Below are positions 32,081 to 41,041 of a stretch of 64,000 nucleotides of DNA, piece after piece. The notes under the pieces are model-generated. The model was not told the DNA's origin. It saw nothing but the letters and a program-made list of their open reading frames with translations, and did not search any database. The position numbers and the translations under genes are program-made. The stretch comes from an uncultured Micrococcaceae bacterium (GTDB lineage Bacteria; Actinomycetota; Actinomycetes; Actinomycetales; Micrococcaceae): contig CANNAD010000001.1 of NCBI GenBank assembly GCA_947502645.1, positions 1,270,750 through 1,334,749 of the forward strand, written 5' to 3'. Each line of letters begins with the position of its first letter. The first letter of the stretch is position 1.

Positions 32081-33658
32081 TCAGCAGTGCGTTCCGTCCT
32101 CCGGCACGGTCCCTTCAACGAAGTAGTTGTCGACGGCGTCGCCGATGCAATCTCCAGCCCGGCCGTAGGCGGTATGCCCTTGCCCTTCCCAAGTAAGCAG
32201 CACTCCGGATTCGAGCTGTTCAGCAAGCTCCTTGGACCACTGATATGGAGTGGCCGGATCGCCGGTGGTGCCGACGACGACGATTGGTGCCGCCCCGGAT
32301 GCCGCCACTTTGTGCGGTTCCCTGACCGGGTCATGGGGCCAGGCATCGCAGAGGATGCCGCCATAGGCGAGGAACCGGCCGAGGGTGGGGGACGCCTTAT
32401 CCAGTGCGGCTGCGTCGGCTCGCATGGCTTCGAGTGAGTCAGGCATCGGATAGTCGAGGCAGTTGATGGCGTTGAATGCGAAGTTGCTGTTGGATGAATA
32501 GCTGCCGTCTTCCTCGCGGTCGGCGCCAAAGTCTGCGAGGTATAGGAGGGTGTCCGGGTTGCCTCGCAGCGCTTCACTCAGGGCTTGGGTGAGCGTGGGC
32601 CAGTTGGCATCGTTGTAGAGGGGGAGGATGAAACCGGAGACGAAGAGCGGCACGGTCACTTCGCGTCCGCTGGAGGACATCATGGGGCTTTCTTCGACGG
32701 ATTCGATGAGGGCCCGAATTTTCGCGACGCCGTCGTCGACCGTTCCGGGCAGTGGGCATTTGTTGCTGGTCTGACAGTCGGCTACGTACGCGCGAATGGC
32801 GTCCTCGAAGCCTTTCGCCTGGCCCATAGTCATTTCCTCGCTGGTGTTCGCGGGGTTGATGCCCCCGTCCAGGACCATGCGTCCGACTGTCTCGGGAAAC
32901 AGTTCAGCGTAGGTTGTTCCGAGGAATGTGCCGTATGAGAATCCGAGGTAGTTGAGCTTTTTGTCTCCGACGATGGCGCGGAGTATGTCGAGGTCTCGGG
33001 CAGCGCTTTCCGTGTCAACGTGCCCCAGTAGCGCGCCACTATTTTTTGCGCATTGTTTTGCGAAGTCTTGTGAGGCTTTGGTGGCTGCCGCCACGCCTTC
33101 CGGTGTTTCGAGGTCGAATGTTTCGGCTCTGTAGGCATCACGCTCGGAGTCCGGCAGACATTTCACGGGCGTGGACCGTCCGACGCCGCGGGGGTCGAAG
33201 CCCACAATGTTGTACTCGGATCTCAATGCTTCGGATGCCATGGCGTCGAGGGATTGACTCACGGATTCGTAGCCCGAGCCGCCGGGCCCACCGGGGTTCA
33301 GGAGGATACTTCCCTGCGCGCCGCCGGTTGTGGATCGGATGACGGCCAGTTCGATGCGCTCGCCGTCGGGGTTGTCGTAGTCGAGAGGCACTTCTACGGT
33401 TGTGCAGGTGAAATCGTCTTTGCATTCCTTCCACACCACTTCCTGGGCGTAGTAAGGTTCCAGTTCTGAGGCGACGTCTCCGATGACCTCGGGAGGGGCC
33501 GACGCCGGGCCTGTTGCGTCGGGCTCGACCAGCTGGCATCCGGTCAGTACCAGAATGCTGGCGACGACGGCCGCCAAACCGTTCATGGCGGGTTGCCAGC
33601 GTTTGCGGGCCGGTTGTGGTCGGCGGGCGGGCTGGGTCATGGAAGTCCTTGTGGTCAT
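32081..33658 (-). CDS. secreted alpha/beta-hydrolase, tripeptidyl aminopeptidase (TAP) family
   Basis: 525-residue exported hydrolase. A basic N terminus and hydrophobic stretch end in a lipobox (ASILVLTGC), so it is probably a surface lipoprotein. The alpha/beta-hydrolase core shows GSILLNPGGPGGSGYE (oxyanion region), YNIVGFDPRGVGRSTPV and the nucleophile elbow LGFSYGTFLG. The C-terminal TAP-like domain holds the histidine in the GQGHTAYGRAGDC region. It likely trims peptides outside the cell. Its ATG overlaps the holB stop, so it is cotranscribed with tmk and holB. Confidence 0.92.
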   Translation of the reverse strand: MTTRTSMTQPARRPQPARKRWQPAMNGLAAVVASILVLTGCQLVEPDATGPASAPPEVIGDVASELEPYYAQEVVWKECKDDFTCTTVEVPLDYDNPDGERIELAVIRSTTGGAQGSILLNPGGPGGSGYESVSQSLDAMASEALRSEYNIVGFDPRGVGRSTPVKCLPDSERDAYRAETFDLETPEGVAAATKASQDFAKQCAKNSGALLGHVDTESAARDLDILRAIVGDKKLNYLGFSYGTFLGTTYAELFPETVGRMVLDGGINPANTSEEMTMGQAKGFEDAIRAYVADCQTSNKCPLPGTVDDGVAKIRALIESVEESPMMSSSGREVTVPLFVSGFILPLYNDANWPTLTQALSEALRGNPDTLLYLADFGADREEDGSYSSNSNFAFNAINCLDYPMPDSLEAMRADAAALDKASPTLGRFLAYGGILCDAWPHDPVREPHKVAASGAAPIVVVGTTGDPATPYQWSKELAEQLESGVLLTWEGQGHTAYGRAGDCIGDAVDNYFVEGTVPEDGTHC

Positions 33659-34797
33659 AGGAGACTGACGGTCATTGCTTCGATGGCTAGAAGCGGGGCG
33701 ACATTGGTACTAACGATCCGGCCGCGTACTTTGTTGATTTCCTCAATCCTGGTGAGCGTGGTTTCGGGAGTGCTGTTTCGTGCTGCTTCTTCAATTTCTG
33801 TGCGCATGGGCTCGTTGACAAGCTCGGATGTGCTCGATACCTGGAGCATGAGTACGTCCCGGTAGAACGAGGTGAGGTCCGTCAGTGCACGGTCGAAGTA
33901 GTCGTTTTTTGAGCGTTTGGCCCGCCGGGTCTGGTCTTCTTCCAGCCTGCGGACCTGGCTGCGGATTGCAGGAGGTAGCGTGCCGGATTCTGGTGCGCCC
34001 ACGGCGGCGAGCAGTGCTGCTCTTTCTTCTGCATCGCGTTGTTCAAAGGACGCTTGCGCTTCCGCTTCAGCCAGGGCTACCAATTCCGCGGCTGCCCGGA
34101 GTGCTCCCGAAACGTTTTTGAGCGTCAGGGGAAGGCGGACAATCCGACGACGGCGTTCGCGTGCGTCTTCGTCTGTTGCCAACCGTTTGGCGACGCCGAT
34201 GTGGCTTTGCGCAGCCCGTGCGGCAGCGCTGGCGATTGCGGGGTCGATGGCGTCGCGCCGTACCAGCAGTTCTGTGACGTCCTCAACGGGTGGCAGTCGC
34301 AAGCTCACGGCGCGGCAGCGCGAGCGTATGGTGACGAGAACGTCGCCCGGGCTGGGTGCGCACATCAGCCAGATAGTGCGAGGTGGCGGTTCTTCGATGG
34401 CTTTGAGGAGCACGTTGGTGCTGCGTTCCTGCATTCGGTCGGCGTCCTCGACGATGATGATTCGCCATCGACCGGTGGATGGTTTGTCCTGGGCTTTGCG
34501 GACGAGATCGCGGGCTTCCTCGATGGAAATGGTGACTTTTTCTGTGGTGACATTCGTGACGTCCGCGTGGCTGCCTGCGAGTGCGGTGGTGCAGGCCCGG
34601 CACTGTCCGCAGCCGCGTTCGGCGGGATCGTCGGCGTCACACAGTAGGGCGGCGGCGAATGCGCGGGCGGCGTTGGAGCGCCCGGATCCGGGCGGGCCGG
34701 TGAATAGCCATGCATGGTTGGGTGATGGTGCTGCTGATGCTTGCCGCAGCTGTTCTACGACCTTTGCCTGTCCGAGGAGATCCTGCCAGACGCTCAC
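33655..34797 (-). CDS. holB: DNA polymerase III subunit delta-prime
   Basis: 380-residue clamp-loader subunit. The P-loop is degenerate (GPPGSGRS, residues 34-41, Arg in place of Lys), as expected for delta-prime, which does not hydrolyse ATP. A zinc-binding cluster (C-x8-C-x2-C-x2-C, including CGQCRAC) follows. IIIVEDADRM and LLKAIEEPP are the usual clamp-loader motifs. It overlaps tmk upstream and the TAP gene downstream by four bases each. Confidence 0.95.
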   Translation of the reverse strand: MSVWQDLLGQAKVVEQLRQASAAPSPNHAWLFTGPPGSGRSNAARAFAAALLCDADDPAERGCGQCRACTTALAGSHADVTNVTTEKVTISIEEARDLVRKAQDKPSTGRWRIIIVEDADRMQERSTNVLLKAIEEPPPRTIWLMCAPSPGDVLVTIRSRCRAVSLRLPPVEDVTELLVRRDAIDPAIASAAARAAQSHIGVAKRLATDEDARERRRRIVRLPLTLKNVSGALRAAAELVALAEAEAQASFEQRDAEERAALLAAVGAPESGTLPPAIRSQVRRLEEDQTRRAKRSKNDYFDRALTDLTSFYRDVLMLQVSSTSELVNEPMRTEIEEAARNSTPETTLTRIEEINKVRGRIVSTNVAPLLAIEAMTVSLL

Positions 34798-35483
34798 TGG
34801 TCGCGCCTTTCGTCCAGCAGTGGCCGGACTCGGTCCATCACTTGCTTCGCCAGTGAGTTGGCGTTTTGATACGCGTCCAGAACGAGGTAGCCGTCGGGAT
34901 CTTCGTGAGCGATGGAAAGGAATGTTTCTCGGATCCGGGTGTGGAATTCATCGGGCTCTGATTCGAGCCGGTCCTCGATGGCCTCGTTAGCGGTCCTGCG
35001 TGCGCGCCCTTGGTGCGGGTCGACGTCGAGTAGGACGGTCAGGTCCGGCTGTAGACCTTGGGTGGCCCAAGCGTTCAGTTCCAGGACGGTTTCGACGCCG
35101 AGGTTACGGCCCGCGCCCTGATATGCGGCGGAGGAGTCAATGTAGCGGTCCGAAATCACGATGGCGCCATTCTGCAATGCTGGCAGGATGACCTGTTCCA
35201 CGTGCGCGGCTCGTGCCGCCGCGAAGATCAGGGCTTCCGTGCGGGCATCAATCTCGCCGTTGCCGTGCTCGAGAACCAGAGTGCGCAATTGCTCGCCAAC
35301 AGGTGTTCCTCCGGGTTCCCGCGTCTGCAGTACTCGTAATCCATTTGCTTCGAGGCTCGCTCCGAGCATCGCTGCCTGCGTGGATTTACCCGCGCCGTCA
35401 CCGCCTTCGAACGCGACAAACACGCCCGAGTAGTCGTCCGCGCCGTCGTCGTTCTGCATCGTGGAATCCTGCGAAAAGCTCAC
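34794..35483 (-). CDS. tmk: thymidylate kinase
   Basis: 229-residue dTMP kinase. The P-loop GGDGAGKS is at residues 27-34, TREPGGTPVGEQLR carries the DR/E-P substrate motif, and ISDRYIDSSAAYQGAGR is the dTMP-binding loop. The start is GTG 35483; the about 20 residues before the P-loop strand are an acidic extension. A TAGGCT hexamer ends six bases before this GTG, supporting a leaderless start. It is the first gene of tmk-holB-TAP. Confidence 0.95.
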   Translation of the reverse strand: MSFSQDSTMQNDDGADDYSGVFVAFEGGDGAGKSTQAAMLGASLEANGLRVLQTREPGGTPVGEQLRTLVLEHGNGEIDARTEALIFAAARAAHVEQVILPALQNGAIVISDRYIDSSAAYQGAGRNLGVETVLELNAWATQGLQPDLTVLLDVDPHQGRARRTANEAIEDRLESEPDEFHTRIRETFLSIAHEDPDGYLVLDAYQNANSLAKQVMDRVRPLLDERRDQ

Positions 35484-35489
35484 CGGGAC

Positions 35490-35495
35490 AGCCTA
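35490..35495 (-). promoter_or_regulatory. -10 hexamer for leaderless tmk operon
   Basis: Minus-strand TAGGCT, six bases (GTCCCG) before the GTG start. The same hexamer and spacing occur before metB and the DUF2516 gene. Confidence 0.55.
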
Positions 35496-35525
35496 CCCAG
35501 TATCACTGACAAAATACTGGTTGCG

Positions 35526-36161
35526 TCAGGTGAGCTCACCGAATGGCAGCGGGGCGCTGAGCCGGTTGGCCGGTCCGGGTAGCGGGCAGGCCCATGCTTC
35601 GTCGTACGCGCAGGACGGGTTGTAGGCGAAATTGAAGTCCACCAGTAGGCGTTTGTTCGTTGTGTTCCCGCCGAGATAAGCGCCCTTGATGGTATCCAGA
35701 AGGTACCGGCCGCCGCCGTAAGTGCCGCCGTCGTGCCCCGCCAGTCCGTCCCGAACCGGGAGGAAGAGGCCTCCGCCGTATCCACCGTGCCGCCATAGCG
35801 CCAAGGAGCCGAAGTCGCCGCAACGGACGGTGCCGAGGCGTTCAAAACGCACGACGCCGTCAGTCCCCGTGGGCACGTCCATCACTTCGCCGACACCCTC
35901 CTCGTCGACGTCGGCCCATAGACGGGCCTCCGGTGCGTAGTCAGCAACGGGCAAGCCCTTGAAGTGCTCCCGGGCCGCGGGTGTCAGGGGAGAAGCGGGG
36001 TGGCTTGCGAAGAGTTCGTCTCGGCCGCGGCGCCAGTGGTCGTGGGCGCGCTTGGCGCCAGCGTCGCTGTCGCTGGCCAGCCCCCGGAGCTCGGTATATA
36101 GAGCGAAGACACGCTGGCGCCAGTCGGCTGTATTCATGGCTGGCGTGAGGTTGCTGGTCAT
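35526..36161 (-). CDS. DUF1684 protein
   Basis: 211-residue cytoplasmic protein of the DUF1684 family, recognised by the C-terminal block GGGRYLLDTIKGAYLGG followed by LVDFNFAYNPSCAYDEAWACPLPGPANRL. The biochemical function is unknown; the conserved Cys and Pro pattern suggests a small-molecule site. ATG 36161 is chosen because a TACACT hexamer ends six bases upstream; the frame stays open to 36278 but that overlaps the next gene's start. Confidence 0.85.
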   Translation of the reverse strand: MTSNLTPAMNTADWRQRVFALYTELRGLASDSDAGAKRAHDHWRRGRDELFASHPASPLTPAAREHFKGLPVADYAPEARLWADVDEEGVGEVMDVPTGTDGVVRFERLGTVRCGDFGSLALWRHGGYGGGLFLPVRDGLAGHDGGTYGGGRYLLDTIKGAYLGGNTTNKRLLVDFNFAYNPSCAYDEAWACPLPGPANRLSAPLPFGELT

Positions 36162-36167
36162 TCCCAC

Positions 36168-36173
36168 AGTGTA
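36168..36173 (-). promoter_or_regulatory. -10 hexamer for leaderless DUF1684 gene
   Basis: Minus-strand TACACT, six bases before ATG 36161. It supports this start over the longer frame. Confidence 0.5.
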
Positions 36174-36276
36174 TGAGCTCCGGCCACTGACCTGTGGATA
36201 ACCTTCGCAGATGATAACCATCTTCGGTACTTTGTTGAAGCGTATATAACATCTGACCAAAAAATTAAGGCGATCC

Positions 36277-36933
36277 ATGTCTCAGTCTCTCCGCACGTTT
36301 CCCTTCAAAGTCCCTAGGACGTTGGCCATAACCGTGGTGGCTATAGTCCTGTTCTCCGGTTGCGCTGGTGCTGACGCTTCGTCGGAAGAGGCGACGTCGG
36401 CTGCATCGCCGAAAACTTCCGCGTCGGCGACGCCTACGCCTACTCCAACGCCCAGCGCCGTGTATAAGGCGGCGTCCGCAGATGGACCAGCTGAGAACGT
36501 TCCTCTGCCCCAGATGCCTGACGCAGCGAAAAGCGAGACGAAGGCGGGGTTGGAGGCCTTTGCGGCGTATTGGTTTGAGGTCCTTCACTATTCGTATCAG
36601 TCAGGCGATACAAAGCCGCTCGAGGCTGTCAGTGGCCCGAACTGTAAAGTGTGCAACGCGACTTTGGCTACTTCTCTGGACGGAAACGCCAAGGGTCGAT
36701 GGATTGTCGGGGGGAAAATCAAGATCTTCGGTACGCAATCCGACTTTGTGAAAACCCCCGCAGGTGATTATCAGATACTCATTCAACTAAAGCAGGATCT
36801 TTTCAAAGTCTATGACTCCAGTGGCCGTGTTATACATACAAATCCTGATATGGGAGACGCCATCGAGATTATGGAGGCATCGTTCGAAGGTGGTCACTGG
36901 ACAGCAAACACGCTGGAAGTTATGGCTCGATAA
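36277..36933 (+). CDS. DUF6318-type lipoprotein
   Basis: 218-residue predicted lipoprotein. The signal peptide has a lipobox (AIVLFSGC), a Thr/Pro linker (SATPTPTPTPSA), then a domain with FAAYWFEVLHYSYQSGDTKPL and GPNCKVCNATL, the pattern of the DUF6318 family. Function is unknown. Codon use is less GC-biased near the 3' end than in the surrounding housekeeping genes. It is followed after 5 bases by a frameshifted secreted-protein gene, a common pairing in this group. Confidence 0.8.
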   Translation: MSQSLRTFPFKVPRTLAITVVAIVLFSGCAGADASSEEATSAASPKTSASATPTPTPTPSAVYKAASADGPAENVPLPQMPDAAKSETKAGLEAFAAYWFEVLHYSYQSGDTKPLEAVSGPNCKVCNATLATSLDGNAKGRWIVGGKIKIFGTQSDFVKTPAGDYQILIQLKQDLFKVYDSSGRVIHTNPDMGDAIEIMEASFEGGHWTANTLEVMAR

Positions 36934-36938
36934 GTCGA

Positions 36939-37854
36939 ATGGGCCGCCGGTGGATGACGCCGACTCTTATGGCACTTGCTGGATCCTTCATACTGTTTTC
37001 GGCCCCGGCTGCCACGGGGGACCCAGAATTTGATGGGGTCATCGAGGACGATGGCTTTGGAGCTGGAGGCTGGCAGCAAATTCCTGGTGATGGGGACTGG
37101 ACGAACATTCCCATAGGTATACCGAATGATCCGTATGAATATCGCTATGAGCCTGCCTGTTTCGGAGATCACGACAATGGCCTTGTCGAGTGTCTGGCTC
37201 AGCAGCCTTCCTGTGATGAGGGCGAGAATGGTCAGCCAGTCTTCTGGTTTCGAGGTATGCCGGAGATTCCAAAGCAAAATTGGTCACCGTACCCGGAACC
37301 CGGAAACGGATGGCCCGCTGGTCGCTACTTGCATCTACTCGGAAAAGCCGAAGGATGTTCTGGATGAGATCGCCGAAAGAATCCTGACGTACTTCCAATC
37401 GCGGCCCGTTAGCGCTGGTGAGTTGACGTTGCAGCCGAGCCCGCGCACCCTTATAAGGGCCCACACGAACTTCTTCGTGGAGTCGAAGGAGCAGGTCTTT
37501 GACTTCAAACTTCTGGGTCAGGACGTGAAGATCAAGGCGACGCCCACTGAGTACACGTGGAACTATGCCGATGGTGCTACCTACGGACCCACGCGCGATT
37601 CCGGCTACGCGTTACGCAACGATGAGCTCGGCGAGGAAACCCACACGAGCTACCAGTATCAAGAGACCGGGGACTACCAGGTCTCGGTTACAGTTCACTT
37701 CTCAGGTGAGTACTCGGTCAACGGTGGGCCGATGATCCCTATCGATGGGCGAGGCGAGTTCACCACACCAACGCAGGTAATCAGTGTCTGGAAGTCCGAA
37801 TCCCGTCTCGTGGACCAGACTTGTGACGAGAACCCGGACGGCTGGGCGTGCTGA
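36939..37854 (+). pseudogene. secreted PKD-like protein gene with a frameshift
   Basis: The 5' frame (from ATG 36939) encodes a signal peptide (LMALAGSFILFSAPAATG) and an acidic domain with cysteines, and stops at 37367. The rest continues in another frame from about 37310: TCIYSEKPKDVLDEIAERILTYF, then a PKD/Ig-like module (YTWNYADGATYGP, TSYQYQETGDYQVSVTVHFSGEY) to 37854. Codon quality changes frame between about 37300 and 37335. One extra base there would account for it. It could be a true pseudogene or a sequencing error. The likely product is a surface protein. Confidence 0.75.
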
Positions 37855-37888
37855 CGTCATACTCGCCGGTCAGGACCACATGACCCTT

Positions 37889-37894
37889 TAGGCT
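37889..37894 (+). promoter_or_regulatory. -10 hexamer for leaderless metB
   Basis: TAGGCT six bases before ATG 37901; same hexamer and spacing as tmk and DUF2516. It favours 37901 over the in-frame ATG at 37895. Confidence 0.55.
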
Positions 37895-37900
37895 ATGACC

Positions 37901-39046
37901 ATGGAGAACGAGCACCCGGCCGTCGCCCGGGATACCACTGTTGTTGCTGCCGGAAGGCCGCTGAGGGAACATGATCAGCCGGTGAATGTTCCTATCACCA
38001 TGACGTCCACGTACTTTGGTCAGAACCCGATCAGCGGCAATGATCGGGCCTACGGTCGTTACTCCAATCCCACGTGGGACGCATTCGAGGAAACGCTGGC
38101 TGAGCTCGAGGGTTCAACATTGCCAGCGCTCGTGTATTCATCGGGGATGGCCGCCGTCGCCGCTGCACTGTCACTGATGCCCGCGGGCGGCACGCTCATC
38201 ATGCCCCGTCACAGCTATCAGGGCTCGCTGGTACTTGCCGGCGAAGAGGCTGGCCAGTCACGGTTCACGCTTCGCACCGTAGATATTGCGGATACCGCGG
38301 CCGTGGTCCACGAAATCGAGAAAGCCTATGCTCCGTTGCTGTGGCTTGAGAGTCCCACCAACCCCATGCTTGAGATCGCCGACATCCAAACCCTCACCCG
38401 TGCAGCACACGATGCCGGCGCAATTGTCGTTGCCGACAACACGTTCTCCACACCCCTCGTCCAGCGCCCCCTGGAAGCTGGCGTCGACGTCGTCCTTCAC
38501 TCGGTGACAAAGTACCTCGCCGGTCATTCCGACGTCGTCCTCGGAGCCCTCGTTACATCCCGGGCAGACCTGCGGGAACGGCTCCACGCCTACCGCTCCC
38601 ACCACGGCTCCATTGCGGGTCCGTTCGAAACCTGGCTCGCCCTCCGCGGCGTGAGAACGCTCGCCGTGAGGATCGAACGTTCACAGACCAGCGCATTGGA
38701 GCTCGCAACACGGTTGCAGAAACATGCCCACGTGGACGTCGTGAAATATCCCGGTCTCCCCGAAGACCCCGGCCACGAGAGGGCCGCAGCACAGATGGAA
38801 GGCTTCGGATCCATTCTCTGTATTGAGGTCCGCGGGGGAGAGGCAGCCGCCGATGCGGTGATCAACACCGTCCAGCTATGGACTCCAGCTACGTCCCTTG
38901 GCGGGGTGGAATCACTGATCGAACGACGACGACGCCACCACGGTGAGCCTGCGTCGGTTCCGGCGAATCTGCTGCGCTTGTCCGTTGGGATCGAGAACGT
39001 GGAGGACCTGTGGACGGACCTGGACCGGGCGCTGCGTGCGCCATAG
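37901..39046 (+). CDS. metB: cystathionine gamma-synthase family PLP enzyme
   Basis: 381-residue Cys/Met-metabolism PLP enzyme. The lysine that binds PLP is Lys204 in HSVTKYLAGHSDVV. Other family blocks are YGRYSNPTWDAFEETLAELEG, ALVYSSGMAA, WLESPTNPMLEI and VADNTFSTPLVQRPL. These enzymes make cystathionine from an activated homoserine or cleave related thioethers; synthase and lyase are hard to separate by eye, so the symbol is tentative. It stands alone between the frameshifted gene and the DUF2516 gene. Confidence 0.85.
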   Translation: MENEHPAVARDTTVVAAGRPLREHDQPVNVPITMTSTYFGQNPISGNDRAYGRYSNPTWDAFEETLAELEGSTLPALVYSSGMAAVAAALSLMPAGGTLIMPRHSYQGSLVLAGEEAGQSRFTLRTVDIADTAAVVHEIEKAYAPLLWLESPTNPMLEIADIQTLTRAAHDAGAIVVADNTFSTPLVQRPLEAGVDVVLHSVTKYLAGHSDVVLGALVTSRADLRERLHAYRSHHGSIAGPFETWLALRGVRTLAVRIERSQTSALELATRLQKHAHVDVVKYPGLPEDPGHERAAAQMEGFGSILCIEVRGGEAAADAVINTVQLWTPATSLGGVESLIERRRRHHGEPASVPANLLRLSVGIENVEDLWTDLDRALRAP

Positions 39047-39068
39047 ACGATTCCTGGGCACAACGGGT

Positions 39069-39074
39069 TAGGCT
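39069..39074 (+). promoter_or_regulatory. -10 hexamer for leaderless DUF2516 gene
   Basis: TAGGCT six bases (AATGCG) before GTG 39081. Confidence 0.55.
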
Positions 39075-39080
39075 AATGCG

Positions 39081-39392
39081 GTGATCGTTTTCGTGATTCA
39101 GCAGCTCCTGTATCTGGCTCTGGGGCTCGTCGCCCTCGGTATTGAGGTGTGGGCGTTGATCGACTGTGCCCGCCGGAAGCCGGAGTATTTCGATGCAGCG
39201 TTCAAGAGGACCAAAAGTTTCTGGTTGGGCCTGACAGGTGGGGCAGTCGCCGTCGGGCTCCTCGGTGTTCTGGGTACGGGGCTTCCGTTCATGCTGCTTC
39301 TGCAGCTCGCGGCTGTCGTTGCCGCAAGCGTTTACCTCGCTGATGTGAAGCCAGCTATCGAAGGGCTGCGCGGCGGCCACGGCCGCTGGTAA
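39081..39392 (+). CDS. DUF2516 membrane protein
   Basis: 103-residue protein with three predicted membrane helices: residues about 3-27, 48-67 and 70-90. The segment ALIDCARRKPEYFDAAFKRTKSFWLGLTGGA is typical of the actinobacterial DUF2516 family. Function unknown. GTG 39081 is supported by the adjacent -10 hexamer. It converges with the methyltransferase gene. Confidence 0.85.
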   Translation: MIVFVIQQLLYLALGLVALGIEVWALIDCARRKPEYFDAAFKRTKSFWLGLTGGAVAVGLLGVLGTGLPFMLLLQLAAVVAASVYLADVKPAIEGLRGGHGRW

Positions 39393-39407
39393 GTCAGAGA
39401 GCGAGCG

Positions 39408-40193
39408 CTACGCCGGCGCTACCGCGTCCCATGCCACGGTCACTTCGCCCAGACGCCACCGCGACGGCGAGCCGAGCAGCGGCCAACCATCCGCCCGCAG
39501 CGAATTGCACATGGTGATCCATCGCTGACAGCTTCCGAAGGATGCTTGGTGCGCAGCGGCGAGCCAGGCGCGGTCCATGGCCTGCAGCCAGGCATGAACC
39601 TTTTCGCCGGGGATGTTCCGATGGATCAAGGCTTTGGGGAGCCGGTCTGCCACGTCAGAGGGCAGCGTGAAAGCGTCGAACCGGACCGAGAAGCTCAGCG
39701 ATACAGGCCCGTTCGCGGAGACTGCAACCCAGGTGGACCGCCTCCCGATCTCGTCGCACGTCCCGTCGATGAAGAGCCCGCGCGGTGCCAGCCGCGATTG
39801 GACGGTAGCCCAGTGCGCGGCGTATTCATGTTCGCTGTACTGCCGCAGGACGTTGAAGGCGCGGACCAGGATGGGCCGCGCCGTGGTGGGGATCTCAAAG
39901 CCACCCTGTCGGAATGAGAGGCCGGGGCGCTCCAGTGAACGGGCAGCCGAGACCCGTTCTGGTTCAATTTCTATCCCGACGACGTTCACGTCCGGTCGAA
40001 TTTTTTGAAGGCGTCCATGGAGTTCGACGGCGGTGGTGGGTGTGCGCCCGTATCCGAGGTCGACGACGAGCGGCTGCCCGGTGGATTTCAACAGGGTGCG
40101 CTGGGTGCCGGTTATCCACCGGTCCACCCGTCTGAGTCTGTTGGGGTTGGTGGTTCCCCGGGTAATGGTTCCGATCGGTTTACCCGAGGCCAT
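39408..40193 (-). CDS. class I SAM-dependent methyltransferase
   Basis: 261-residue protein with a Rossmann methyltransferase fold. Motif I is LVVDLGYGRTPTTAVELHGRL, motif II is VVGIEIEPERVSAA, and FRQGGFEIP follows. The C-terminal half has no recognised substrate motif. ATG 40193 is chosen because CAGGTGAAT just upstream can serve as SD; the frame is open further but runs into gpmA. The target is unknown. Confidence 0.75.
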   Translation of the reverse strand: MASGKPIGTITRGTTNPNRLRRVDRWITGTQRTLLKSTGQPLVVDLGYGRTPTTAVELHGRLQKIRPDVNVVGIEIEPERVSAARSLERPGLSFRQGGFEIPTTARPILVRAFNVLRQYSEHEYAAHWATVQSRLAPRGLFIDGTCDEIGRRSTWVAVSANGPVSLSFSVRFDAFTLPSDVADRLPKALIHRNIPGEKVHAWLQAMDRAWLAAAHQASFGSCQRWITMCNSLRADGWPLLGSPSRWRLGEVTVAWDAVAPA

Positions 40194-40270
40194 ATTCACC
40201 TGTTTCTTGAGAAAGTCGCCTGACAATAATAGCGCAGGGAGCGGGGGCGACGACGTCGGGCGGCTCCCGT

Positions 40271-40276
40271 TAGGAT
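40271..40276 (+). promoter_or_regulatory. -10 hexamer near gpmA start
   Basis: TAGGAT seven bases before ATG 40284. The same bases also contain AGGA, which could act as SD if transcription starts upstream, so this site is ambiguous. Confidence 0.4.
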
Positions 40277-40283
40277 GGCTGGT

Positions 40284-41030
40284 ATGACCTATACATTGAT
40301 CCTTCTCCGTCATGGCCAGAGCGAGTGGAACCAGAAGAACCTCTTCACCGGGTGGGTGGATGTTCCGCTGACGGACCAAGGGCGTGTCGAGGCAAAACGT
40401 GGCGGTGAGCTGCTCGTTGAGGAAGATCTCCACCCGGAGGTCGTGTACACGTCGCGATTGAAGCGGGCGATCCACACGGCGAGTATTGCGCTTGCTGCGG
40501 CGGACCGGGACTGGATCGATGTGAAGCGCGATTGGCGCCTCAACGAGCGGCATTATGGTGCGTTGCAGGGCAAGAATAAGGCTGAGACGCTGGAGGAATT
40601 CGGCGAGGAGCAGTTCATGGAATGGCGCCGCTCCTACGACACGCCGCCGCCGCCTCTCGACGACGACAGCGAGTTCTCGCAGGTAGGGGACCCCCGGTAT
40701 GCGGATCTCGGTGACGAGGCGCCTCGCACCGAGTGCCTGAAGGATGTGCTCGAGCGCTTCCTGCCGTACTGGGAGTCAGACATCGCTCCGGACATCCGCT
40801 CTGGCCGTCGCGTGCTGATCGCCGCGCATGGCAACTCGCTGCGTGCCCTGGTGAAGCATCTTGATGGCATCAGTGACGATGACATTGCTGGTCTCAACAT
40901 TCCTACGGGCATCCCGTTGGTCTATGAGCTCGATGAGAACCTCAAGCCCGTTACCAAGGGTGGCCGGTACCTTGATGCGGAGGCTGCGGCGGCGTCGATT
41001 GAGTCGGTCAAGAACCAGGGCAAGCACTGA
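40284..41030 (+). CDS. gpmA: 2,3-bisphosphoglycerate-dependent phosphoglycerate mutase
   Basis: 248-residue glycolytic enzyme converting 3-phosphoglycerate to 2-phosphoglycerate. The catalytic RHG motif (Arg9-His10-Gly11) opens the protein; [40 protein letters not shown] and [39 protein letters not shown] complete the signature. ATG 40284 fits the family start ([11 protein letters not shown]) better than ATG 40275. Confidence 0.96.
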   Translation: MTYTLILLRHGQSEWNQKNLFTGWVDVPLTDQGRVEAKRGGELLVEEDLHPEVVYTSRLKRAIHTASIALAAADRDWIDVKRDWRLNERHYGALQGKNKAETLEEFGEEQFMEWRRSYDTPPPPLDDDSEFSQVGDPRYADLGDEAPRTECLKDVLERFLPYWESDIAPDIRSGRRVLIAAHGNSLRALVKHLDGISDDDIAGLNIPTGIPLVYELDENLKPVTKGGRYLDAEAAAASIESVKNQGKH

Positions 41031-41041
41031 CGCTAGGGGAA

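Noticed and set aside
33917..34990. 357-codon frame opposite holB and tmk
   Set aside because: It spans two clearly real genes in antisense and its composition is Arg/Ser/Ala-rich shadow coding.
40194..40553. N-terminal extension of the methyltransferase
   Set aside because: It would run through the gpmA promoter and coding start; the family fold begins after 40193.
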